Source: PVC group bacterium
GTDB lineage: Bacteria > Verrucomicrobiota > Kiritimatiellia > SS1-B-03-39 > PXDE01
Assembly (NCBI GenBank): GCA_003566475.1
Contig: PXDE01000457.1
Coordinates: forward strand, 1-6,314
DNA: 6,314 bases
Direction: 5' to 3'
Shown: piece after piece, positions 1 through 6,314 of the stretch
How positions within the stretch are numbered: the stretch's first letter is position 1
Layout: the number at the start of each line of letters is the position of its first letter
The notes under the pieces: generated by a model
What the model was told of the DNA's origin: nothing
Databases searched by the model: none
What the model saw: only the letters and a program-made list of their open reading frames with translations
Made by a program: the position numbers and the translations under genes

Positions 1-185
1 AATGGTCGCGGGATGTGGCGTGGCAGTTCGGGGCCAGCTTCCGCGACCTCCAGGTCCGGGGCCAGATGATCGGAGCGAACGACCTCTGGATCGCCGCTAC
101 CGCGATCTGCCACCAGGCACCGGTGGCCACTCGAAACCGGGACGAGTTCTCCCGGGTTTCCGGACTGACCGTATGGGGCTACTGA
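1..185 (+). CDS. vapC: VapC-like PIN-domain toxin, C-terminal part (5' end outside window)
   Basis: Reading codons from base 3 gives 60 residues ending at TGA 183-185. The gene runs in from beyond the left edge, so there is no start codon here. The segment GANDLWIAA (residues 24-32) followed by VATRNRDEF (41-49) and SGLTVWGY at the end is the typical C-terminal half of a VapC PIN-domain ribonuclease. D27 and D47 sit where the family keeps its late acidic metal-binding residues. VapC toxins are Mg2+-dependent RNases that cut tRNA or rRNA and are held inactive by a VapB antitoxin, usually encoded just upstream. That partner would lie outside the window. The preceding AWQFGASFRDLQVRGQMI fits the helix that leads into the motif. 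The gene converges on the dehydrogenase gene with 77 bp between the stop codons. Whether the full gene is intact cannot be judged from this window. Confidence 0.82.
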   Translation, partial: WSRDVAWQFGASFRDLQVRGQMIGANDLWIAATAICHQAPVATRNRDEFSRVSGLTVWGY

Positions 186-234
186 GACCGACGACCTGTT
201 CCCGAGCGGACACCGGCACCTTCCGATGGCTCCA

Positions 235-262
235 CGGGTGAACCCGGCGAGCCGTCCCTGGC

Positions 263-264
<2 letters not shown>
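235..264. terminator. Two small inverted repeats in the convergent spacer, possible weak terminator
   Basis: CGGG-TGAA-CCCG (235-246) can form a 4-bp stem with a tetraloop. GAGCC-GTCCCT-GGCTC (249-264) can form a 5-bp stem with a 6-nt loop and overlaps the last two bases of the dehydrogenase stop codon. They lie between two converging genes, where a bidirectional terminator would be expected. Neither stem is followed by a T-run on either strand, so a classical Rho-independent terminator is not shown. Short GC-rich stems also arise by chance at this base composition. Confidence 0.25.
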
Positions 265-1456
<1,192 letters not shown>

Positions 1457-1464
1457 GACGATCG

Positions 1465-1471
1465 CCTCCTT
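1465..1471 (-). promoter_or_regulatory. Strong Shine-Dalgarno sequence of the dehydrogenase gene
   Basis: The minus strand reads AAGGAGG, then CGATCGTC, then ATG. This is a near-perfect anti-16S match at an 8-nt spacing, inside the 19-bp gap after the speA stop codon. It is the strongest ribosome binding site in the window and suggests the second polyamine gene is translated independently of speA. Confidence 0.85.
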
Positions 1472-1475
1472 CCGG

Positions 1476-3410
1476 TCAGCCGGATGTGGTGTCGGTCTCG
1501 AAATAGGTGTAGCCGCGAAGGCCCTCCTCGAAGGCCCGCATGATCTGCCGCCGCTCCTGGGCGGTGATGCGGCCCGAGCGCACGGCCGACTCGGCCTGGT
1601 CGCGCATGCGCTCGACCATGGCCTTGGGGTCGTACTCGACGTAGCTCAGCACGTCGGCCACGGAATCGCCGAAGATCTCGCGGGAGTACTTGACCTCGCC
1701 CTCGGGCCCGAGCCGGACGCTGACCACGTTGGTGTCGCCGAACAGGTTGTGAAGGTCGCCCAGGGTCTCCTGGTAGGCCCCCACCAGAAAGGCCCCGATG
1801 AGGTAGGGCTCGCCGTCGCGCAGGGTGTGCAGGGGCAGGGCCTTCTTGACGTCGTGGAGGTCGATGAACCGGTCGATCTTGCCGTCGCAGTCGCAGGTGC
1901 AGTCGGCGAGGATGCCCAGGCGGGACGGGGGCTCGTGGAGGCGGTGGATGGGGGCGATGGGGAAGAGCTGGTCGATGGCCCAGGAGTCGGGCAGGGACTG
2001 GAAGAGCGAGAAGTTGCCGTAGTAGATGTCGGCGAGGGTGATCTCGAGGTTCTGAATCTCCTCGGGGACGTACTTGAGCCGTTCGGCCTCGGAGGCGATG
2101 CGGCGGATGATGTTCCAGAAGATCTGCTCGGCCAGGGCCCGCTCCCGGAGGCCGATCACGCCGTGAATGAACAGGGTGCGCAGCTCGTCGCGGTAGTAGA
2201 GGGCGTCGTTGAACCCCTCCTGGAGGTTCTTGGGGGAAAGGGTGCGCCAGGCGTGGTGGAGGTTCTGGACCAGGGGGTGGGCGTTCTCGGGGAGCGCGTC
2301 GGGAATGCTGTGGGTCTCGAACCGCGACACGTCGAGGATGTCGAACACCAGCACCGAGTAGTAGGCGACGGTGGCCCGGCCCGACTCGCTGATCAGGGTG
2401 GGGTGGTCCACCCCAGCCTGGTCGAGCACCTGCATCACCGCCTCCACGATGTCCACGCAGAACTCCTGGACGGTGTAGTTGCTGCTGCTGGCGAAATTGG
2501 TGTGGGAGCCGTCGTAGTCCACGGCCAGACCCCCGCCCACGTTGAGCAGCCCCATGGGCGCACCCTCCTGGACCAGGCTGGCGTAGACCCGGGCGGCCTC
2601 GGTGGCGGCCAGCCGCACCGTCTGGATGGAGGGGAGCTGCGAGCCCACGTGGTAGTGGAGCATGTGCAGGCAGTCCAGCATGTCCGCCGCCCGCAGCCGG
2701 TCCACCACGTCCATGATCTGCGCGGTGTTGAGCCCGAACACGCTCTTGTCGCCGGCCGACTCGATCCAGTGCCCGCTGCCCTTGGTGGAGAGCTTCACCC
2801 GCATCCCGATCCGCGGGCGCACCCCCATGCGGGCCGCCCGCTCCAGGATGGTCTCCAGCTCGCTGGGCATCTCCAGCACCATCACCACCTGCACCCCCAT
2901 CTTTAGGGCGTAGAGGGCGAGGTCGATGAACGCCTCGTCCTTGTAGCCGTTGCAGACGATGAACGCCTCGGGATCGCTGATGTAGGACATGGCCGCGATC
3001 AGCTCGGCCTTGCTGCCCGCCTCCAGCCCGTGGTGGTAGTGCCGGCCGAACCCGGCGATCTCCTCCACCACCTGCTGCTGCTGGTTGACCTTGATCGGGA
3101 ACACCCCCCGGTACGGACCCTGGAATTTCGCGTCGGCGATGGCCTTGGCGAACGACTCGTTCAGGGTGCGGATCCGGTCGTCGAGGATGTCGCCGAACCG
3201 CAGCAGCACCGGCATCGACATGCCCCGTTCGCGGATGCCCGCGATGATCTCGGGCAGAGGAATGGGACGGGTGTGCCCGTTGGCCCGGAGCACCGCCCGG
3301 ACCTCGCCCTCGGGCGACACGTCGAAATAGCCGTTCGACCACCGGCCGATGCCATACATCTCCTCGGCGTCGCGGATCGTCCAGCGGTTGAGAGGGTCGG
3401 AGGGGGCCAT
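1476..3410 (-). CDS. speA: Biosynthetic arginine decarboxylase
   Basis: This PLP-dependent fold-III decarboxylase converts arginine to agmatine, the first step of the agmatine route to putrescine and spermidine. From ATG 3408-3410 it has 644 residues, close to E. coli SpeA (about 658). PIKVNQ (105-110) contains the PLP lysine K107. Other landmarks are GLEAGSKAEL (128-137), HVGSQ (254-258), the glycine-rich phosphate loop NVGGGLAVDYDG (290-301), SESGRA (341-346), the Cys-Asp active-site segment DCTCDCDGKID (503-513) and GAYQETLGDLHNLFGDT (544-560). The gene ends at TGA 1476-1478. The frame stays open upstream to a TTG at 3483-3485, which would add 25 residues. Those residues are the translation of a low-complexity heptad repeat, so I prefer the ATG. 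However, no good Shine-Dalgarno sequence precedes the ATG, so the start is less certain than the identity. The gene is followed at 19 bp by the carboxynorspermidine dehydrogenase, which supports a polyamine role. Confidence 0.95.
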   Translation of the reverse strand: MAPSDPLNRWTIRDAEEMYGIGRWSNGYFDVSPEGEVRAVLRANGHTRPIPLPEIIAGIRERGMSMPVLLRFGDILDDRIRTLNESFAKAIADAKFQGPYRGVFPIKVNQQQQVVEEIAGFGRHYHHGLEAGSKAELIAAMSYISDPEAFIVCNGYKDEAFIDLALYALKMGVQVVMVLEMPSELETILERAARMGVRPRIGMRVKLSTKGSGHWIESAGDKSVFGLNTAQIMDVVDRLRAADMLDCLHMLHYHVGSQLPSIQTVRLAATEAARVYASLVQEGAPMGLLNVGGGLAVDYDGSHTNFASSSNYTVQEFCVDIVEAVMQVLDQAGVDHPTLISESGRATVAYYSVLVFDILDVSRFETHSIPDALPENAHPLVQNLHHAWRTLSPKNLQEGFNDALYYRDELRTLFIHGVIGLRERALAEQIFWNIIRRIASEAERLKYVPEEIQNLEITLADIYYGNFSLFQSLPDSWAIDQLFPIAPIHRLHEPPSRLGILADCTCDCDGKIDRFIDLHDVKKALPLHTLRDGEPYLIGAFLVGAYQETLGDLHNLFGDTNVVSVRLGPEGEVKYSREIFGDSVADVLSYVEYDPKAMVERMRDQAESAVRSGRITAQERRQIMRAFEEGLRGYTYFETDTTSG

Positions 3411-3416
3411 GGGCTT

Positions 3417-3458
3417 GGTCGGGGACCGGTGATCGGTGGTCAGGGATCGGTGGATGGG
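3417..3458. repeat. Degenerate 7-bp tandem repeat upstream of speA
   Basis: On the plus strand six consecutive heptads can be read: GGTCGGG, GACCGGT, GATCGGT, GGTCAGG, GATCGGT and GGATGGG. The unit GATCGGT occurs twice exactly, 14 bp apart, and most units fit GRNCGGK loosely. On the coding (minus) strand the array reads as (A/C)CCGAYC units. It ends 6 bp before the speA ATG and therefore fills its leader. Some units are mutually complementary, for example GGTC with GACC across 3417-3427 and ACCG with CGGT across 3425-3437, so the transcript could fold. The function is unknown. Confidence 0.6.
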
Positions 3459-3479
3459 AGGGGACGGGTCGGACGACGC

Positions 3480-3508
3480 ATTCAACGTCCTGGGGCCGTC
3501 CGGTGCAA
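3480..3508 (-). promoter_or_regulatory. speA: Candidate sigma-70-type promoter for speA
   Basis: On the minus strand TTGCAC (3508-3503) and TTGAAT (3485-3480) are separated by 17 bp, starting just after the trmJ stop codon. The -35 box matches the consensus at three of six positions and the -10 box at four of six. Transcription from it would give a leader of roughly 60 nt carrying the heptad repeat. The match is weak and rests on spacing and position. If real, the -10 box covers the TTG that could otherwise be called as the speA start. Confidence 0.25.
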
Positions 3509-3510
3509 GT

Positions 3511-4248
3511 TCAGATTGAGCCCGGCTCCCGCCTCCCCGCCCATTGCGCCTGCCTCGCGATGCCCATGAGGATCTTGACGTCGTTCTCGGTGAGGCGGCC
3601 TCGGGTGAGGATGCGGCGCAGGCCGAGCATCATGTGCCGGGCCTTGTCGTCGCCGAAGAACCCGATGTCGCGGAGGGTCTCCTCCCAGGCCGCGAACATC
3701 CGCTCCCGCAGCTCGACCGTGGCCTCGGGGGAGGGCTCCCCGGGCAGGTCGAACCCGCCTGCCGCCGTGGACAGCTCGTAGAGGAGCAGGTTCACGGCGT
3801 GCGACAGGTTCATCGAAGGATAGGCCTCGCTGGTGGGGATCATCACCTGGTGGGTGCACCGGGCCAGCTCGTCGGTGGTGAGGCCCTTGTCCTCGGGGCC
3901 GAACACCAGGGCGGCCGGGCCGAGGTCGGCCCGGGCCAGAAACTCGGGGGCCCAGTCCCTCGGCGCGGCCGCCTGGCTCCGGTACAGCCCTCGGCGGGCG
4001 GTGGTGCCGGTGACGGCCACGCAGTCGGCCACGGCCTCGTCCAAGGTGGCCGCCTCGGTCCGCTGCTCCAGGATCGACACCGTGCCCAGAGCGTATTTCC
4101 GGGCCTCGTCCTGGTCCCACCCCTCCCGGGGCGCCACCAGCACCAGCCTCGAAAACCCGAAGTTCATCATGCCCCGGCAGACCGACCCGATATTGCCGCC
4201 ATAGAGGGGGCGCACCAGCACCACCCGGATCTGGTCCCGGCCGTCCAT
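3511..4248 (-). CDS. trmJ: tRNA (cytidine/uridine-2'-O-)-methyltransferase TrmJ, SPOUT family
   Basis: This SPOUT (SpoU/TrmH-like) methyltransferase is predicted to transfer a methyl group from S-adenosylmethionine to the ribose 2'-OH at position 32 of the tRNA anticodon loop. At 245 residues it matches E. coli TrmJ in length. Motif 1 is GGNIGSVCRGMMNFG (17-31), with the conserved N19 and R25. Motif 2 is LVFGPEDKGL (114-123). Motif 3 runs from IPTSEAYPSMNLSHAVN (137-153) into a leucine-rich helix and forms the trefoil-knot cofactor site. The C-terminal helical extension has the TrmJ signature DIGFF (194-198), LRRILTR (210-216) and ILMGIARQ (226-233), which separates it from TrmH and TrmL. The ATG at 4246-4248 lies 9 bp after the kdsA stop codon, so the gene is probably read on the kdsA transcript. 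Substrate position is inferred from the family; some relatives modify other sites. Confidence 0.9.
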   Translation of the reverse strand: MDGRDQIRVVLVRPLYGGNIGSVCRGMMNFGFSRLVLVAPREGWDQDEARKYALGTVSILEQRTEAATLDEAVADCVAVTGTTARRGLYRSQAAAPRDWAPEFLARADLGPAALVFGPEDKGLTTDELARCTHQVMIPTSEAYPSMNLSHAVNLLLYELSTAAGGFDLPGEPSPEATVELRERMFAAWEETLRDIGFFGDDKARHMMLGLRRILTRGRLTENDVKILMGIARQAQWAGRREPGSI

Positions 4249-4257
4249 TCCGATCGG

Positions 4258-5070
4258 CTACCTCACCACCCCGTGGATTGCCACGAGCTGCCTCCAGAGG
4301 CGGTCGAGGCCCGCGAACGGGATGCAGTTCTCGCGGTCGCTCAGGGCCTCGGCCGGGTTGAGGTGGGTCTCCAGGAATACGCCGTCGCACCCGGTGGCCA
4401 CGGCGGCCCGGGCCAGGGCGGGGGCCCACTTCCCGTCGCCGCCGGAATGGGCGCCCGCGCCTCCCGGACGCTGCACGCTGTGGGTGGCGTCGAACACCAC
4501 CGGGTAGCCCAGCTCCCGCATCACCAGCAGACTGCGCATATCGGCCACGAGCTGATTGTAGCCGAAGCTCGCCCCCCGCTCGGTGAGCAGGATGCGGCGG
4601 TTGCCGGTGGACTCCACCTTGGCCACGGCATGGCGAATGTCCCAGGGGGCCATGTACTGGGCCTTCTTGATGTTCACGACCTTGCCGGTCTCTCCCGCCG
4701 CCACCAGCAGGTCGGTCTGGCGGGCCAGGAAGGCCGGAATCTGCAGGATGTCCGCCACCCGGGCCACCGCCGCCGCCTGCTCGGGGCCGTGGATGTCGGT
4801 GAGCACCGGGAGGCCGGTGACCTCCCTGACCTCGGCCAGAATATCGAGCCCCGCCTCCAGGCCCGGGCCGCGGTAGGATCCGACTGACGTCCGGTTGGCC
4901 TTGTCATAGCTGGCCTTGAACACCAGCGGCACCTCGCGCCGCCGGGCCCAGGCCGCCAGTCTCCGGGCGATGGCCACGCAGGGCTCGCGGCCTTCGATGA
5001 CACAGGGCCCGGCGATGAGCGCCAGGGCCTTCCCGCCGAACCTGAGGTTGCCGACACGAATCGTGCGCAT
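4258..5070 (-). CDS. kdsA: 3-deoxy-8-phosphooctulonate synthase (KDO-8-P synthase), metal-dependent type
   Basis: This enzyme condenses phosphoenolpyruvate with D-arabinose 5-phosphate to make KDO 8-phosphate, the precursor of the KDO that joins lipid A to the LPS core. It is a 270-residue cytosolic TIM-barrel enzyme of the DAHP synthase superfamily. Landmarks are LIAGPCVIE (18-26), FKASYDKANRTS (51-62), TDIHGPEQA (91-99), QIPAFLARQTDLL (110-122), VNIKKAQYMAPWD (132-144), LTERGASFGYN (162-172), FDATHSVQRPGG (193-204) and GVFLETHLNP (230-239). C23, H197, E234 and D245 line up with the four metal ligands of the Aquifex-type enzyme. E. coli KdsA, which is metal-independent, has Asn in place of the Cys. 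The ATG at 5068-5070 lies 4 bp after the upstream stop codon, with a modest AAGG (5080-5083) 9 nt ahead inside the upstream gene. It is complete, and its presence implies an LPS-bearing Gram-negative. Confidence 0.96.
   Translation of the reverse strand: MRTIRVGNLRFGGKALALIAGPCVIEGREPCVAIARRLAAWARRREVPLVFKASYDKANRTSVGSYRGPGLEAGLDILAEVREVTGLPVLTDIHGPEQAAAVARVADILQIPAFLARQTDLLVAAGETGKVVNIKKAQYMAPWDIRHAVAKVESTGNRRILLTERGASFGYNQLVADMRSLLVMRELGYPVVFDATHSVQRPGGAGAHSGGDGKWAPALARAAVATGCDGVFLETHLNPAEALSDRENCIPFAGLDRLWRQLVAIHGVVR
4261..4264 (-). promoter_or_regulatory. Ribosome binding site of trmJ inside the kdsA 3' end
   Basis: The only purine-rich stretch before the trmJ ATG is GGTGAGG, formed by the last kdsA codons. 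GAGG lies 12 nt from the ATG, with the kdsA stop codon TAG in between. The spacing is long, so translation of trmJ may depend on ribosomes finishing kdsA (translational coupling). This is an inference from layout. Confidence 0.4.
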
Positions 5071-5074
5071 GGGG

Positions 5075-6314
5075 TCAGACCTTGGTGGAGGCGACGGGGC
5101 GGTGGAGGTAGCCGAGCGCCTTGCCTTCGCAGGCCAGGCCGTTCCAGGCGCCCCGGTGCCGCCCGGTCAGGCGGCCGTCCGCCCGTTCGATCTCGACCTC
5201 GAAGGTTCCCGCTCCCTCCTGAAGCTGATACAGGCCGGTCCCGCACTCGACCTCGAACGTGAGACGCCACCGGTCGGGACCGGTCTGCTGGTCGGTGATC
5301 CGCCCCCGGATGGCGTTGCCCCGGATCTCCGGGCGGAAGCGGTCGTTCTCGATCACCAGCCCCAGGTACAGGGCCTGGGCGGAGGTCCGCCGGCTGGGGG
5401 GCGCGCCTGGCTCGGGCGAGGGCAGATCCTCCGCTTCCACCACCGCCTGCTGCAGGGCCAGATGGACATGTCCGGTCCAGGACGCCTCCCCCACGCCGGG
5501 CGGGGTGACGGCGCCGGCGGCGAGGGCGGTCGACCGGAGATTGGCCTCGCGCAGGGCCTGGACGCGCTCCGGGGCCGGCTTGGACCCGCCCCACTTGTAC
5601 CAGGTGTAGCCGATGATCCCGGGATGCCGGAAGACCTGGTCGAAGGCGTCGGCGTTGCGCAGCTCCTGACGCTCCTCGGGCGACGCATAGCCGCCGGGCG
5701 GCTCGATGGGATTGGGCACATACCAGGCGGAATCGATGTCCACCGCGCACTCTCCGATAAGCAGAGGACGGTCCATCCGGCTGCACGTGAGATCCAGCCG
5801 CTCCACCATCTCGGCCCGGTAGTTGTTCTGGGAGACCACGTCCACCCAGTTCAGCTCCTCCTCCAGCACCACGTCCGAGGGCGGCGCGGCCCAGCGCATG
5901 CCCAGGATGAGATGGTTGGGATCGTGCCGGCGGATGGCCCCGACCACCACCTCGAAGTACCGGCGGGCCCAGATCCGCACGAAGTCCTGCTCGTCCCGCA
6001 GGTAGGCGGGGGCGATGAGCCGCTGCCCGTCCACGGTGCGGCGGTTGACCGCGTGCGGGCCGGAAAGGTCCACGCCCCAGGCCTGGCCCGCCTCGGGGAT
6101 GCCGCCGTGGCGTTCCCGTACGAACTCCCGGGCCCGGCGCACCCCGGGCGCGTCCGAATCCAGGCTCAGCAGGTACTGGAGCAGCCCGATCCCCCGGGGA
6201 TTGGTGATGGGCTCGGCCTTGTTGACCACCTGTCGTCGTTCCGGGACACCGTGGGCCTGGTACACCGGCCCCCGGGCCTCGATGGACACGCCGAACCGGA
6301 GGGTCTCCATGAAT
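5075..6314 (-). CDS. Putative clan-A-like glycoside hydrolase, 5' end outside window
   Basis: The frame is open to the right edge. A methionine codon sits at 6308-6310, but only 4 bases precede it, so no start can be judged. I infer that the N-terminal half of a TIM barrel lies outside. Numbering from that Met (411 residues), EFVRERHGGIPEAGQAWGVD (62-81) resembles the helix-plus-'aW' segment of beta-galactosidase/agarase-like hydrolases. RRHDPNHLILGMRWA (127-141) and WVDVVSQNNY (155-164) look like later barrel strands. RPLLIGECA (181-189) places E187 as the candidate nucleophile on strand 7, and GIIGYTWYKWGG (231-242) looks like strand 8 with its aromatic residues. Residues 311-406 form a separate beta-rich, Gly/Glu-rich tail I cannot assign. 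The catalytic acid/base is not clearly visible; E33 in KAEP is one possibility. Substrate and family number are unknown, and a signal peptide cannot be assessed. The stop codon lies 4 bp before kdsA, so the two genes probably share a transcript. Confidence 0.65.
   Translation of the reverse strand, partial: FMETLRFGVSIEARGPVYQAHGVPERRQVVNKAEPITNPRGIGLLQYLLSLDSDAPGVRRAREFVRERHGGIPEAGQAWGVDLSGPHAVNRRTVDGQRLIAPAYLRDEQDFVRIWARRYFEVVVGAIRRHDPNHLILGMRWAAPPSDVVLEEELNWVDVVSQNNYRAEMVERLDLTCSRMDRPLLIGECAVDIDSAWYVPNPIEPPGGYASPEERQELRNADAFDQVFRHPGIIGYTWYKWGGSKPAPERVQALREANLRSTALAAGAVTPPGVGEASWTGHVHLALQQAVVEAEDLPSPEPGAPPSRRTSAQALYLGLVIENDRFRPEIRGNAIRGRITDQQTGPDRWRLTFEVECGTGLYQLQEGAGTFEVEIERADGRLTGRHRGAWNGLACEGKALGYLHRPVASTKV

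Noticed and set aside
2..241. 79-codon plus-strand frame starting with ATG at the left edge
   Set aside because: It is out of frame with the PIN-domain tail, has a Pro/Arg-rich composition and shows no motif. The real gene reads from base 3 to 185.
3411..3510. Riboswitch or small ORF in the speA leader
   Set aside because: At 100 bp with no match to a known aptamer core, and with a simple heptad repeat as content, neither a riboswitch nor a peptide with a start and ribosome binding site can be supported.
3482..4429. 315-codon minus-strand frame overlapping trmJ and the kdsA 3' end
   Set aside because: It is Arg/Gly/Pro-rich out-of-frame translation, and TrmJ and KdsA motifs occupy the other phase.
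4674..5786. 370-codon minus-strand frame spanning the hydrolase-kdsA junction, as a possible fusion
   Set aside because: It is the wrong phase of both genes, with Arg/Pro/Gly-rich shadow sequence. The two genes are separate, with their own stop and start codons.

Overview
The window comes from a GC-rich (by eye about two-thirds G+C) bacterial chromosome. Two points indicate a Gram-negative with an LPS-type envelope and bacterial polyamine metabolism: a KDO-8-phosphate synthase (kdsA), and a biosynthetic arginine decarboxylase paired with a carboxy(nor)spermidine dehydrogenase. The combination would fit a high-GC Desulfobacterota/Myxococcota-like or related deep lineage. That placement is inference; no rRNA or other taxonomic marker is present.

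Layout. Positions 1-185 (+ strand) hold the C-terminal 60 codons of a VapC-like PIN-domain toxin whose start lies outside the window. Positions 186-262 form a short convergent spacer with two small inverted repeats. Everything else is a leftward (- strand) run of five genes. In order of transcription these are a 5'-truncated clan-A-like glycoside hydrolase (6314-5075), kdsA (5070-4258), trmJ (4248-3511), speA (3410-1476) and a carboxynorspermidine/carboxyspermidine dehydrogenase (1456-263).

Operon structure. The first three genes are separated by only 4 and 9 bp and should be co-transcribed. A 100-bp spacer (3411-3510) separates trmJ from speA. It carries a 7-bp-period degenerate tandem repeat and a weak promoter candidate. 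speA and the dehydrogenase are 19 bp apart, and the dehydrogenase has a perfect Shine-Dalgarno sequence.

How the genes work together. SpeA makes agmatine from arginine. The dehydrogenase condenses a diamine (putrescine or diaminopropane) with aspartate semialdehyde to give carboxyspermidine or carboxynorspermidine. This is the S-adenosylmethionine-independent route to spermidine. The agmatine-to-putrescine enzymes and the final decarboxylase (NspC/CASDC) are not in the window. KdsA supplies the KDO precursor for lipid A core, and TrmJ methylates tRNA. Their link to the glycoside hydrolase is by position only.

I see no CRISPR array, tRNA, rRNA, insertion sequence or clearly undescribed multi-gene system. 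The most unusual items are the glycoside hydrolase in a kdsA-trmJ operon, the heptad repeat before speA, and the toxin tail at the left edge.
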